45,938 nt of DNA from a bacterium HR08. GTDB lineage: Bacteria; Acidobacteriota; Blastocatellia; HR10. Shown here in pieces: positions 1 through 9,290 of the stretch. The first letter of the stretch is position 1. Each line of letters begins with the position of its first letter. The stretch is from NCBI GenBank assembly GCA_002898775.1, contig BEHK01000004.1, forward strand, positions 1-45,938, in the 5' to 3' direction. Under the pieces are notes generated by a model that was given only the letters and a program-made list of their open reading frames with translations, was not told the DNA's origin and ran no database searches. A program made the position numbers and the translations under genes.

Positions 1-2
1 GC

Positions 3-1289
3 CCCGGAGGTCGCCGGCAGTATATGTCGCATACGGCTGAGAGCACATGCGATTTCTCCAAGCGTGGCGGCGACCGTTGGTCGATCGCGTGGGAGGCCCC
101 TTTAGAAGACAGTGGAGGGTTGACGTTTTATGCGGCTGGGAATGCGGCCAACGGGGATAGGACCTTCTTGGGGGATAAAATCTTCACCGCTGCGTTCTCG
201 ATCCCGGGGGCCCTGCGCTTCGTTCCTGGAGAGGCTTTCGCGGCGCCCTTTGCCTCTCCCGTCACGGCGTTCGCCTGGGGGGATTTCGATGGGGATGGAT
301 TTCCGGATCTCTTCATCATCGGAGAGGGACAGTATTTCCTCTTTCGGAACGATCGCGGGAGGCTTGTGGATGTGACCGCAGCATCGGGCATTCCGCGCTT
401 CGGCATGGGTCGCGCCGCCGCCTGGGGAGATTACAATGGCGATGGACGTTTGGATCTCTACGTCGTCAACGATGGGCCAGATATGCTGCTCCGCAATGAG
501 GGGAGGCACGGAGAAGCTGTCGTGTTTCGTGAGGTGGCCGTCTCGGCGGGGATTCTCGAAGCGGCGTCTGGCCGCGCGGCGGCCTGGGGCGATTTCGATG
601 GGGACGGATGGCTGGATCTCTACGTCGTCAATGACGGACAGGATGCCCTGTACCGGAACCAGGGCGATGGGACGTTCGCGGCAGTGGATCCCCGCGCAGC
701 TGGCCTCTCCGAGAACGCGAGAGGCCGCGCGGCCGCTTGGGGGGATTTCGATGGCGATGGACGATTGGACCTCTATGTGGCGAATGAGGGGCCGGATTTC
801 CTCTATCACAATCTCGGTGGCGGGAGGTTTCAAAACATCGCTCCCTCGGCCGGGATTCGCCAGGATGGGATCAGCGTGGCTGTCGCGTGGCTCGATTTCG
901 ATCAAGATGGCCGAGCCGATCTCTTCGTGGTTCGCGAGGGGCAAGACCTCTTGTATCGCAATCGTGGCGACGGGACCTTCGAGGTGAGAGATCCCAACGT
1001 GGCGGGATACCTCGATGAGGGGACCGCAGGCGTGCTCGCCGTCGCCGATTTCGATGGGGATGGCCGCACGGACATCTTCGTGGCGAAGGCCGGGGGCGTC
1101 TTCCTGTTTCGGAATCGAGGCGATGGCACGTTCGGTCGGATCCTCGGGAGGCCTGGGTTCGACGTGATGCCCATGTCTTCACCTCGCGGTGCGGCCTGGA
1201 TTGATGTTGATCGGGACGGGCGCATGGATCTCTTCATCGCGAACAGCGATGGGGCGCATGCCCTCTATCTGGGGAAGATCGGTGGATGA
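3..1289 (+). CDS. Choice-of-anchor V / FG-GAP repeat protein, 5' end cut by window
   Basis: The reading frame is open back to base 3, and the residues before the first ATG (base 24) belong to the protein. R-QYMSHT followed by W-IAWEAP and TFYAAGNAANGD is the C-terminal part of a choice-of-anchor V domain, so the true start and any signal peptide lie outside the window. Seven FG-GAP/VCBS-like repeats of about 55 residues follow, each with a calcium-loop signature such as GDFDGDGWLDLYVVNDG. Seven repeats are expected to close a seven-bladed beta-propeller. The family is typically exported and surface-attached or secreted. The ligand is unknown. No partner gene is visible upstream; moeA follows after about 100 bases and is probably unrelated in function. 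Confidence 0.85.
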   Translation, partial: PGGRRQYMSHTAESTCDFSKRGGDRWSIAWEAPLEDSGGLTFYAAGNAANGDRTFLGDKIFTAAFSIPGALRFVPGEAFAAPFASPVTAFAWGDFDGDGFPDLFIIGEGQYFLFRNDRGRLVDVTAASGIPRFGMGRAAAWGDYNGDGRLDLYVVNDGPDMLLRNEGRHGEAVVFREVAVSAGILEAASGRAAAWGDFDGDGWLDLYVVNDGQDALYRNQGDGTFAAVDPRAAGLSENARGRAAAWGDFDGDGRLDLYVANEGPDFLYHNLGGGRFQNIAPSAGIRQDGISVAVAWLDFDQDGRADLFVVREGQDLLYRNRGDGTFEVRDPNVAGYLDEGTAGVLAVADFDGDGRTDIFVAKAGGVFLFRNRGDGTFGRILGRPGFDVMPMSSPRGAAWIDVDRDGRMDLFIANSDGAHALYLGKIGG

Positions 1290-1392
1290 GCTCGAGCGCA
1301 GGCCCACCTCTTGGGGTGAGCGGCGCGGATACGCCGAGCTTTCGGCCGGGGGTTCTTGAAGCCGCGTAGGAGATTTGGTATGGTTTTCCCCC

Positions 1393-2604
1393 ATGATTCC
1401 GGTCGAGGACGCGCAAGAGATCATCGTGCACAATGTCGTGGTGAGCGACGCCGAAAGGGTTCCGCTCGCTGAAGCGTTCGGGCGGATCCTGCGCCAGCCG
1501 ATTCGCGCCGACATGGACCTTCCCCCCTTCGATCGGGCGATGATGGACGGCTATGCTGTGCGCGCGGAGGACACGGTGCGAGCGCCTGTGCGATTGCGCG
1601 TCGTGGGGGAACTATTGGCTGGGATGACCTTCTCGGGCGCAATCGCTCCGGGCGAGGCGGTGAAGATCATGACGGGGGCCGTCGTCCCGCCCGGTGCCAA
1701 TGCCGTGGAGCGCGTCGAGAAGACGGAGCGCGAGGGCGAATGGGTGATCCTGCGCGAGCCCGTGCGTCCGGGACAACATATCACGCCTCGGGGGAGTCAG
1801 GCGCGGGAGGGGGAGATCGTCCTGGAGCCGGGGATTCGGATCGGTCCGGCGGAGATGGCTGTCCTCGCCTCGTTCGGATACGCGGAAGTCCAGGTCGCGC
1901 GTCAGCTCATCTTCGGAGTGCTCTCGACCGGGAGCGAATTGGTCGCGGCGGATGCGCGTCCTTCGCTCGGACAGATTCGCGACTCGAATGGGCCGACGTT
2001 GCGCGCGTGTCTGGCGATGGCGGGCGTCGTGGGGGATCCCTTGGGCATCGTCCCCGATGATCTCGCGCTGATCGAGAGGTCGCTGCGTTCAGCTCTGCAG
2101 CCCTGCGACGGGGTGATTATCACCGGGGGCGTTTCGATGGGCGAGGCGGACTTGGTGAAGACCGCCCTACGACAGATGGGCGCGCGCATCTTCTTCGAGC
2201 GGGTGCGCCTGCATCCGGGAAAGCCGTTCTGCTTCGCCACCTACGAGGGGAAGCCGATCTTCGCGCTGCCGGGTAATCCCGTCTCGGTCGTCGTGACCTT
2301 CCTGCTCTTCGTCCTGCCGGCACTCCGTCGCATGTTGGGATGCCGCGAGGAGCGGTTGCCGCTGATCGAGGCGACGGTGACCGAGGACGCGAAGCATTCG
2401 ACTGAGCGACGGAGTTATCTGCCGGCCTTCGTGTGGTTCTCCGAAGGGCAGGCGTTCGCGCGGCGCGTCCCGTGGGAGGGGAGTTCTGATCTCGTGGGGT
2501 TCGCGCGCGCGAACGCCCTGCTTGTCGTCCCGGAGGGGGTGGCGTCCGTGAGCGCGGGGGAGCGGGCGCGCGTGCTTTTGTTGCCGTGGAGAGAGCCGCG
2601 ATGA
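1393..2604 (+). CDS. moeA: Molybdopterin molybdenumtransferase MoeA
   Basis: MoeA inserts molybdate into adenylylated molybdopterin in the last cytoplasmic step of molybdenum cofactor synthesis. The protein is about 403 residues, normal for the family. Landmarks in order are [17 protein letters not shown] near the N-terminus, [17 protein letters not shown], the MPT-binding fold with [21 protein letters not shown] and [14 protein letters not shown], and then [16 protein letters not shown] with [13 protein letters not shown] chose ATG 1393 because [11 protein letters not shown] aligns with the usual MoeA N-terminus. A TTG at 1375 is in frame but sits only 2 bases after an AGGAG. The stop overlaps the moaC start as ATGA, so the two genes are translationally coupled. 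Confidence 0.96.
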   Translation: MIPVEDAQEIIVHNVVVSDAERVPLAEAFGRILRQPIRADMDLPPFDRAMMDGYAVRAEDTVRAPVRLRVVGELLAGMTFSGAIAPGEAVKIMTGAVVPPGANAVERVEKTEREGEWVILREPVRPGQHITPRGSQAREGEIVLEPGIRIGPAEMAVLASFGYAEVQVARQLIFGVLSTGSELVAADARPSLGQIRDSNGPTLRACLAMAGVVGDPLGIVPDDLALIERSLRSALQPCDGVIITGGVSMGEADLVKTALRQMGARIFFERVRLHPGKPFCFATYEGKPIFALPGNPVSVVVTFLLFVLPALRRMLGCREERLPLIEATVTEDAKHSTERRSYLPAFVWFSEGQAFARRVPWEGSSDLVGFARANALLVVPEGVASVSAGERARVLLLPWREPR

Positions 2605-3080
2605 GAGACCTCACGCACGTGGATGCGGAAGGACGCCTTCGGATGGTGGATGTGAGCGCGAAGCCGGCCACCGAACGACGGGCTGTGGCCAGTGGCTTCG
2701 TCCGAATGCGCGCGGAGACGCTGCGCGCGATTCGCGAGCGGCGGACGCCGAAGGGCGATCCGTTGGAGGCGGCGCGATTGGCCGGCATCCTGGCGGCGAA
2801 ACGCACGGCGGAGTTGATCCCCCTCTGTCATCCGCTCCCGCTCACGCATGTGGACGTTGAAACCGAGTTGCGGGAGGACGGCATCGCCCTCACGGCTTCG
2901 GTCGCGACGACCGCGCCAACGGGCGTGGAGATGGAAGCCCTTGTGGCCGTGAGCATCGCGGCGCTCACGCTCTATGATATGTGCAAAGCCATAGACCGAG
3001 AGATGACGATCACTGACATTCGGTTAGAGCGAAAGACGGGGGGGCGATCAGGCGACTACGTTCGAGGGCAAGAGCCGTGA
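2601..3080 (+). CDS. moaC: Cyclic pyranopterin monophosphate synthase MoaC
   Basis: MoaC, acting with MoaA, converts GTP-derived 3',8-cyclo-7,8-dihydro-GTP into cyclic pyranopterin monophosphate, the first committed molybdenum cofactor intermediate. The 159-residue product has the family signatures [43 protein letters not shown] and [20 protein letters not shown], with the catalytic-site segment [14 protein letters not shown] near the C-terminus. ATG 2601 overlaps the moeA stop (ATGA). A GTG at 2586 is in frame but less likely. No moaA, moaD, moaE or mog is present here, so the rest of the pathway must be elsewhere. Confidence 0.96.
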   Translation: MRDLTHVDAEGRLRMVDVSAKPATERRAVASGFVRMRAETLRAIRERRTPKGDPLEAARLAGILAAKRTAELIPLCHPLPLTHVDVETELREDGIALTASVATTAPTGVEMEALVAVSIAALTLYDMCKAIDREMTITDIRLERKTGGRSGDYVRGQEP

Positions 3081-3145
3081 GCGTGGAGTTTGCTGGGAGG
3101 GGGCGCATAATCGAGAGCGCGATCTTTCGTCGGAGCGCGAGAGGG

Positions 3146-4810
3146 ATGAGGCGAATCCATCCACGGGCCAGGGCTTTCGCTCGAACAGCCGGCGCTCTAC
3201 TGGTGCAGGGCAGCGTGCTCGCTCTCTGGGGGATGGGCCTCGCCTGGGGACAGGAGCCCTCCCCGCGGAAGATTGATCTCGGCGTGCAAGGAGCCATTCA
3301 CGTCACGCTCAACGGAGCATCGAGTGGCGATCGTGTGGAGATCGTCCGCGTCGCCGACGTCAATGGGGACGGCGTCGAGGATGTCCTCGTTGCCGGACGT
3401 TTGGCCAATGGACCGGAAGGGTTCCGTTTCGATGCCGGTGGGGTGTTCATCGTTTTGGGCGGCGTGGACCTGATTCGCGGGACGACGCGCGATCTGCATG
3501 ATCGCGCCGACATCGTTATTCATGGGGCTGATGCGAACGATCGTCTGGGAACCTCGCTCGCCGTCGGGGATGTCAATGGCGATGGCATCGCCGACATCAT
3601 CATCGGGGCTCCGGGGGCTGACGGTCCAGGCGAAACGCGACCCGGAGCTGGAGAAGTTTACGTCCTCTTCGGCGGCCCGCATCTCACGCGCGGGACCGTG
3701 CGCGATCTGGCGGGCTTGGTCGCGCCCGGAGCGGATGTGGTGATCTTCGGTCCGGAGCCGACGGCTTCGCTGGGCGCGTCGCTGGCCGTCGGGGATGTCA
3801 ATGGCGATGGCCTCGATGACATCATCGCCAGCGCGGCGACATCGTCACCGCCGCGTGGTGAGCGCCTCTTCGCCGGGACGGTCTATGCGATCTTCGGCTC
3901 GCGCGAATGGGCAAGTGGCCTGGCGCGCGATTTGAGTGATCCGAGGGACGCGGATCTGACCGTTCTCGGTCCCGGTGTGCTCAGCTTCTTCGGCTTTCAG
4001 CTCGCTGTGGGGGACGTGAACGGCGATGGCGTGCCGGATCTGGTGATGAGCGCCCCACTGGCCGATGGCCCACAAGGGGAGCGATCGGAGGCGGGAGAAG
4101 TCTACGTGATCTTCGGCGGCGTCCACCTGGTTCGAGGGACGGTGCGCGATATGATCCCCGGATCGGCGGCGGGATCCGATGTGACGATCTTCGGAGCCAC
4201 GGCGCAGGACCTGCTCGGCTATACGCTGCTTTTGGCGGATGTGACCGGGGATGGCGTGGCGGATCTCATCGTCAGCGCGATCCAGGCGGACGGGCCGGAG
4301 GAGAAACGACCGGATGCGGGAGAGGTGTACATCTTCTTCGGAGGGATGACCTTGGCCTCTTCCCGAACCCGCGATGTCGCCGGATTGCTCGCTCCGGGAC
4401 CGGATGTTGTCCTCTACGGAGCTGAAGCATTCGATGAATTCGGCGCGGCGCTCGCTGCGGCGGACCTGGACGGCAACGGCCTCCCGGATCTTCTCGTGGG
4501 TGCCCCAGGAGGAGATGCCAAGGAGAATCAGAAGATTGATGCCGGCGAGGTGTATGTCTTCCTTGATCGCCGCCTCTCCTACAGTGGCGCCGTGCGGGAT
4601 GTGGGCGGCAGCACGGCCGAGCAACCGGATCTCTTCATCTTCGGTCCGAACAATGGAGAGCGCTTGGGCAGCTTCATCGCGCTGGGCGATGTGAACGGGG
4701 ACGGATGGCTCGATCTTCTCATGAGCGCTCCCGAGGGGGGCGGCGTGCGCTTGAGCGCGGGATCGGTCTATATCGTCTTCGGACCGATCATGTCCGGTGG
4801 GGGCGGATGA
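3146..4810 (+). CDS. Secreted FG-GAP (integrin-alpha-like) propeller protein
   Basis: The product is about 554 residues from ATG 3146, which places a signal peptide (RRIHPRARAFARTAG then a hydrophobic stretch ending near AWGQ) at the N-terminus. A GTG at 3077 overlaps the moaC stop and is in frame, but it would put 23 hydrophilic residues before the signal. Seven repeats of about 70 residues carry DxNGDGxxD loops such as VGDVNGDGIADIIIGAPGAD, each followed by GEVYVLFGG. This is the pattern of integrin alpha-type FG-GAP blades, so a seven-bladed calcium-binding propeller is likely. It probably acts outside the cell in binding or adhesion. I see no catalytic domain. Confidence 0.85.
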   Translation: MRRIHPRARAFARTAGALLVQGSVLALWGMGLAWGQEPSPRKIDLGVQGAIHVTLNGASSGDRVEIVRVADVNGDGVEDVLVAGRLANGPEGFRFDAGGVFIVLGGVDLIRGTTRDLHDRADIVIHGADANDRLGTSLAVGDVNGDGIADIIIGAPGADGPGETRPGAGEVYVLFGGPHLTRGTVRDLAGLVAPGADVVIFGPEPTASLGASLAVGDVNGDGLDDIIASAATSSPPRGERLFAGTVYAIFGSREWASGLARDLSDPRDADLTVLGPGVLSFFGFQLAVGDVNGDGVPDLVMSAPLADGPQGERSEAGEVYVIFGGVHLVRGTVRDMIPGSAAGSDVTIFGATAQDLLGYTLLLADVTGDGVADLIVSAIQADGPEEKRPDAGEVYIFFGGMTLASSRTRDVAGLLAPGPDVVLYGAEAFDEFGAALAAADLDGNGLPDLLVGAPGGDAKENQKIDAGEVYVFLDRRLSYSGAVRDVGGSTAEQPDLFIFGPNNGERLGSFIALGDVNGDGWLDLLMSAPEGGGVRLSAGSVYIVFGPIMSGGGG

Positions 4811-4843
4811 GTCGAATCATCACGGCGTGAGGGAGGGAGCGAT

Positions 4844-6985
4844 ATGGCCGATCGGGTGCGGGGAGGAGTGAAGCTTCTCGCTCTCCTGAGCGGATGCGTG
4901 GTGGGGACGCATCATGCTCTCATCCCCCTTCGCGCGCAGGAGGCGCGACCGCTGATCATTGAGACGATCGCCGGAGGGGGGATCGGGGAGGGCGAGGGGG
5001 CGCTCAGGGCTGCTTTGGCTTCACCTTCAGCTCTCGCCGTGACCGAAGAGGGGGAGATTCTGATCGCGGATACGGAGAATCATCGCATTCGGAAGGTGGG
5101 GCGGGACGGGGTCATCACGACGATCGTGGGGACGGGGGTCAATGGATTCGCGGGCGATGATGGGCCGCCGGATAAGGCGCAGCTCTGGTCACCGCGTGGT
5201 CTGGCCTTCGATGCGAATGGAAATCTGCTCATCGCGGATACGGCGAATCATCGGATCCGCCGCGTCGAGCGGCGAGGCGATGCGCTCGTGATCACGACCA
5301 TCGCGGGGACAGGATCGGCCGGATTCGGCGGGGATGGTGGTTCGGCCAAGAATGCGCAGTTGAACGGGCCGCGGGGCCTGACCGTGGATTCGGCGGGCAA
5401 TATCTATGTCGCCGATACGGGCAATCATCGGATTCGGAAGATCGACGGCAGCGGGAACATCTCGACAATCGCCGGCAGTGGGACGCGTGGATTTGGCGGG
5501 GACGGCGGAGCCGCGACCTCGGCGCAGTTGAATTCGCCCGTAGCCGTGGCTGTTTCGCCGTCGGGCGATCTCTTCATCGCGGATGCCGGCAACCATCGCA
5601 TTCGCAAGGTCTCTGGAGGCACCATCACGACCGTCGCCGGGACGGGATTGCCGATGTTCTCCGGCGATGGCGGCCCGGCCGCGCAAGCGAGTGTGAATGT
5701 CCCCATGCATCTGGTCTTCGACGGTGCCGGCAACCTCTACGTGGCCGATTCCGGCAATAGTCGTGTCCGCAAGATTGATCCCTCGGGCGTGATCACGACG
5801 GTGGCCGGAACGAGCGTTCGAGGGTTCGGCGGGGATGAGGGGAGCGCGCTGGAGGCACGATTGAACATGCCGGTGGCACTCGCTCTTGGCGCCGACGGGA
5901 CGCTCTTCATCGCCGATGCCGGCAACCATCGGGTGCGCGCGGTAGATCCGCAAGGCGTGATTCGCACGGTGGCCGGAGGCGGCATTGGAGACGGTGGGGA
6001 CCCGCGCCAGGCGGCGCTCAACCTGCCATATGGCGTGGCCGTGGATGCGCAGGGCAATCTCTACATCGCCGATACGCAGCATCATCGCATTCGCCGCGTG
6101 GCGTTGAGCGCCGAGCAACCGCACATCGAGACGATCGCCGGCACGGGCATCTCCGGGTTCAATGGCGATGATCGGCCGGCGATCGAGGCGCACTTGAATT
6201 TCCCGCGCGGCCTCGCCGTGGATGCGGCCGGGAATCTCTACATCGCCGATACGTTCAACCATCGCGTGCGCAAGATCACTCCGGACGGGATAATCACAAC
6301 GGTCGCGGGCACGGGTCGAGCGGGCTTCTCCGGAGACGGTGACCTGGCCGTGCGCGCCGAGTTGCGATTCCCCCTGGCCGTTGCTGTGGACGCCGACGGT
6401 CGGCTCTATATCGCCGATGCGGGGAACAATCGCGTCCGCCGCGTGAACCTGGACGGCACGATCGCGACGATCGCGGGGACGGGGAAGCGAGGGTTCGAAG
6501 GAGATGACGGACCGGCTGTGGCGGCCGCTCTGGATACGCCGGCGGCTCTGGCCTTCGATAAGGAGGGCCGCCTCTTGATCGCCGACATGGGCAATCATCG
6601 GATACGGCGCGTGGATCTCTCCTCCGGTCAGATCACCACGCTCGCCGGGAAGGGGACGCCGGGGGCAGCGGGCGACGGAGGCGCGGCCAAGGATGCTGAG
6701 CTGAATACGCCGAGCGGGCTCGCCGTGGATGCCGAGGGGGCGATCTTCGTCGCCGATTCAGGGAATCATCGCGTGCGCAAGATCGGCAGCGAGGGCACCA
6801 TCAGCGCGGTGACCGGAACGGGGACGGCCGGGTTCGGGGGCGATGGCACGCTCGCGAGCGCCGCTACGCTGAACTTCCCAACAGGGCTCGCCATCGCACC
6901 GGATGGGCAACTGGTGATCGCCGATACGTTCAATCACCGTGTGCGGAAGCTACGCCCGCAGCCGGAGAAGCCTTCCGAGCCGTGA
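4844..6985 (+). CDS. Secreted NHL-repeat beta-propeller protein
   Basis: The 713-residue protein starts at ATG 4844 behind a GGAGGGAGC ribosome site and has a weak hydrophobic leader (KLLALLSGCVV). The remainder is twelve NHL repeats of about 55 residues. Each has the pattern TIAGTG-x-GF-x-GDGGPA, LNxPxGLAVD, GNLYIADTGNHRIRK. Twelve repeats suggest two stacked six-bladed propellers. NHL propellers bind proteins, peptides or small ligands. The repeats are similar along the whole gene, so they may have expanded by tandem duplication. The gene follows the FG-GAP gene by 33 bases on the same strand and may be cotranscribed. It converges with the cytochrome gene ending at 7043. Confidence 0.88.
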   Translation: MADRVRGGVKLLALLSGCVVGTHHALIPLRAQEARPLIIETIAGGGIGEGEGALRAALASPSALAVTEEGEILIADTENHRIRKVGRDGVITTIVGTGVNGFAGDDGPPDKAQLWSPRGLAFDANGNLLIADTANHRIRRVERRGDALVITTIAGTGSAGFGGDGGSAKNAQLNGPRGLTVDSAGNIYVADTGNHRIRKIDGSGNISTIAGSGTRGFGGDGGAATSAQLNSPVAVAVSPSGDLFIADAGNHRIRKVSGGTITTVAGTGLPMFSGDGGPAAQASVNVPMHLVFDGAGNLYVADSGNSRVRKIDPSGVITTVAGTSVRGFGGDEGSALEARLNMPVALALGADGTLFIADAGNHRVRAVDPQGVIRTVAGGGIGDGGDPRQAALNLPYGVAVDAQGNLYIADTQHHRIRRVALSAEQPHIETIAGTGISGFNGDDRPAIEAHLNFPRGLAVDAAGNLYIADTFNHRVRKITPDGIITTVAGTGRAGFSGDGDLAVRAELRFPLAVAVDADGRLYIADAGNNRVRRVNLDGTIATIAGTGKRGFEGDDGPAVAAALDTPAALAFDKEGRLLIADMGNHRIRRVDLSSGQITTLAGKGTPGAAGDGGAAKDAELNTPSGLAVDAEGAIFVADSGNHRVRKIGSEGTISAVTGTGTAGFGGDGTLASAATLNFPTGLAIAPDGQLVIADTFNHRVRKLRPQPEKPSEP

Positions 6986-7042
6986 GGGAATGATGCCGCC
7001 CGGCCTTCCGGCTCCAGACCGAGCACCATCGGGAGCGCGCGC

Positions 7043-8338
7043 TCACCGTCTCCTCGAGGGTTGATGAGCCCGTCGCAGCTCTTCGGCCATCGCTCGAATT
7101 TCCGTGAGCGCGCGCTTCATCTCGCTCCACCCGTACCAGAGCGCGTAATCGGGATTTGCGTGGAACGTCCCTTGAAACGTGCGCATGCGATGCTCCAGAT
7201 GCATGACGAAGAGTTTTTGTTCAATGGGCGTCGGGGCATCGTGGAAAGCGAGGAGATCGGGGAAGGGATAGGCATAGTGGGCCGGCTTCTTCAGAATGCC
7301 GTCTTTATAGAGCCCGGCGACGATCCGGATGGCTTCGGCCAGAAGGCGATCGGCTTCGCGAATCATCTGATCGCCCTTCTCCAATTCCGCGCGCGCGAAG
7401 TGGAGCGAGTGGCACCGATTGCAGATGCGAAGCATGCGCTCGCGCTCTCGCTGCCAATCCTCCGCCGTGAGGCGCGCCACATCCGCCTGTTTCACCAGAT
7501 CGAAGCGAGCGGTCGGCTTGCCCTCGGGATCGAGCACGCCGAGCGCTTGCAGGATCGTCTTCTGATCGTCCGCCCACTGCTTGTCCTCCGGCAGCGGCAG
7601 GCGCACAGCCAGGAACCCCCAGGCGGTGCGCACTTCGTGCGTGCCCTCGGGCATGTGGCAAGTCTGGCAGGTGGGGGCGGCGACCGTCTCCGGCAGCGTC
7701 TTGTTCTGCTTCAGCAGATATCGAACGCCGTGCTTGGAGGAAGCGTACATCTCCCACTGCGGATGGTCGAAACCCATGTGGCACGTCTGACAGGCTTGCG
7801 GCTGGCGAGCTTCCTGTGCCGAGAAGAGATGCCGTGTGTGGCACGCATCGCAGGAGGCGACGCCGAATCCCGCGCCCTGCTTCTTCAGCTCTCGAATTTC
7901 GGCCTCCGTCTTCAATCCGATCTTGTGACATCCACCGCAGCCCTTCATCCCCTCGGTCAGCGCCATCGGGAGCCAATGCGTCGTCGGCATCGCCTTCATC
8001 GCGGCCCACCCGAGCGCATGCTTGCCGCGTTTGAACTGCTCGACCTGCGTCTCATGGCAAGGCGCGCACGTCTCCGGCGTGGGGATGCGCACCTTCTCCA
8101 CATCGGCAGCCGACATGTGATCCTCACCGTGGCAGACGGCGCAATCAATCCCGTTCTGGCTGTGCTTGCTCAACTGCCAATCCGAGACGATATTGGGCGT
8201 GACCTTCTTGTGACATTCGATGCACGCTGTCCCCTGCCGAGAGCGCGTTTCGGAATTGAGGGAGCGAGGGACTCCGCGGGAGAAGGGAATCGCTCCGAGC
8301 ACGAGCCCGAAGGCGAGCACATATCGCCATCGGAACAT
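7043..8338 (-). CDS. Octahaem cytochrome c, hydroxylamine oxidoreductase (HAO)-like
   Basis: The 431-residue product has a signal peptide (MFRWRYVLAFGLVLGAIPFS) and eight CXXCH haem sites in order: CIECH, CAVCH, CAPCH, CGGCH, CDACH, CQTCH, CQTCH and CNRCH. The haem number, the spacing and the C-terminal helical tail with HANPDYALWYGW match the HAO/octahaem family. Members oxidise hydroxylamine or hydrazine, or work reductively on hydroxylamine or nitrite. Sequence alone does not show whether the haem-4 crosslinking tyrosine is present, so direction and substrate stay open. The start at 8338 is set by AGGGGAGGTG just upstream; an ATG at 8356 lies before that site. The gene follows a sigma/anti-sigma pair on the same strand. 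Confidence 0.85.
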   Translation of the reverse strand: MFRWRYVLAFGLVLGAIPFSRGVPRSLNSETRSRQGTACIECHKKVTPNIVSDWQLSKHSQNGIDCAVCHGEDHMSAADVEKVRIPTPETCAPCHETQVEQFKRGKHALGWAAMKAMPTTHWLPMALTEGMKGCGGCHKIGLKTEAEIRELKKQGAGFGVASCDACHTRHLFSAQEARQPQACQTCHMGFDHPQWEMYASSKHGVRYLLKQNKTLPETVAAPTCQTCHMPEGTHEVRTAWGFLAVRLPLPEDKQWADDQKTILQALGVLDPEGKPTARFDLVKQADVARLTAEDWQRERERMLRICNRCHSLHFARAELEKGDQMIREADRLLAEAIRIVAGLYKDGILKKPAHYAYPFPDLLAFHDAPTPIEQKLFVMHLEHRMRTFQGTFHANPDYALWYGWSEMKRALTEIRAMAEELRRAHQPSRRR

Positions 8339-8372
8339 ACGGCACCTCCCCTCCATGTGATGTGCGCGCGCT

Positions 8373-8402
8373 ATTGTACACGGCGTTCGAGAAGATGATC
8401 AA
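8373..8402 (-). promoter_or_regulatory. Candidate promoter for the HAO-like gene
   Basis: Reading the minus strand, TTGATC (8397-8402), an 18-base spacer and TACAAT (8373-8378) lie about 35 bases before the ATG at 8338. The box overlaps the end of the anti-sigma gene, so the cytochrome could be transcribed separately from the sigma operon. It resembles a housekeeping promoter rather than an ECF promoter. Confidence 0.45.
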
Positions 8403-8656
8403 GCAGAGTCCTCGGCGCACGCGAATCGCCGCCGCCATTCTGCGCGGAGCCGTTCGCGCACGTCGCGACGGATCTCGTCCGGAAGCGGTGCCGCCGGGAG
8501 TTGATCACACAGGCGCACGGTCGCCTCCAGCGTTCGGAGAAAAGCTCGGCAGGGTGCGCATTCCTCCAGATGGGCGCGGATGTGGGCGCACACATCTGCG
8601 GAGAGTTCTCCGTCCAGGAATTCCGAGAGGCGCTTGAAGAGTTGACGACAGGTCAT
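8399..8656 (-). CDS. Anti-sigma factor, zinc-finger type
   Basis: This 85-residue protein has the zinc-binding anti-sigma signature: an early Cys/His region (MTCRQLFKRLSEFLDGE) followed by HIRAHLEECAPCRAF, giving the H-x3-C-x2-C motif. Such ZAS domains bind and inhibit a partner ECF sigma factor and often respond to thiol oxidation. The ATG overlaps the stop of the sigma gene (ATGA), the usual arrangement for a sigma/anti-sigma pair. There is no transmembrane segment, so it is a soluble cytoplasmic form. Confidence 0.88.
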   Translation of the reverse strand: MTCRQLFKRLSEFLDGELSADVCAHIRAHLEECAPCRAFLRTLEATVRLCDQLPAAPLPDEIRRDVRERLRAEWRRRFACAEDSA

Positions 8657-9282
8657 CCTCCTCGCTCCGACGGATCCGGTGTGGCAGCAGCGCGGTGAGC
8701 TGCGAGATAGGGAGCCAGATGCTCTCGGAGAAAGAGTCGGGCTCGATGCAGGCGCGTCTTAACCGCCTGCGGGGTGAGCCCGAGCGCGCGGGCCGTCTCC
8801 TCGGTCGAGAGATGTTCCACATCGCGCAGCAGAAGGACGCTGCGGTATTTCCTCGGCAGCTTGGCGATGGCGTCTTCGAGCCGAGCGTTCAACTCCGCGC
8901 GCAGGAGCTGATCTTCGGGGTTCGACATCGCGTCCGGGATCTCGATCTTCGCCTCGTGCGAACGATCTCCAGGAAAGAAGGTCTCCAGAGGCAGCTCCGC
9001 ATCGGGCTCGAACTTCCCACGACGACGCATTTTACGGCAGGCGTTGGCGGCGACCTGAAAGAGCCACGCCTGAAGCGAGCCTTCGCCGCGATAGGCGTGA
9101 AGCGAACGCACCAGGGCCAAAAGCGTCTCCTGCATGACGTCGCGCGCGTCCTCCGTGTGCCGGCACATCCGACGAGCGAAGTTATAGAGCCGGCGGCCGT
9201 AGACCTCCAGCAGGAGGTCGAAGGCCTCGTCTTTACCAGCCCGCAGCTCTTCCACCAACCGTTGCTCTTCCGCGGACGTCAT
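8653..9282 (-). CDS. ECF-type RNA polymerase sigma factor
   Basis: The 209-residue product has sigma region 2 (AFDLLLEVYGRRLYNFARR, then DARDVMQETLLALVRSLHAY and SLQAWLFQVAANACR) and region 4 (LPRKYRSVLLLRDVEHLS, ETARALGLTPQAVKTRLHRA). It lacks regions 1 and 3, as ECF factors do. The start is set at ATG 9282 because MTSAEEQRLVEELRAGKDEAF matches the family N-terminus; a longer frame upstream looks non-coding. The A of the ATG is only 8 bases after a plausible -10 box, and no ribosome site is visible. The gene is coupled to the anti-sigma gene and likely autoregulated. Confidence 0.92.
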   Translation of the reverse strand: MTSAEEQRLVEELRAGKDEAFDLLLEVYGRRLYNFARRMCRHTEDARDVMQETLLALVRSLHAYRGEGSLQAWLFQVAANACRKMRRRGKFEPDAELPLETFFPGDRSHEAKIEIPDAMSNPEDQLLRAELNARLEDAIAKLPRKYRSVLLLRDVEHLSTEETARALGLTPQAVKTRLHRARLFLREHLAPYLAAHRAAATPDPSERGG

Positions 9283-9290
9283 CAGGGGAA

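Noticed and set aside
1375-1392. TTG 1375 as the moeA start
   Set aside because: It lies 2 bases after AGGAG, too close for a normal ribosome site, and the MoeA N-terminus aligns with ATG 1393.
5189-6598. 469-codon minus-strand frame opposite the NHL gene
   Set aside because: Its repeats only reflect the NHL repeats on the coding strand.
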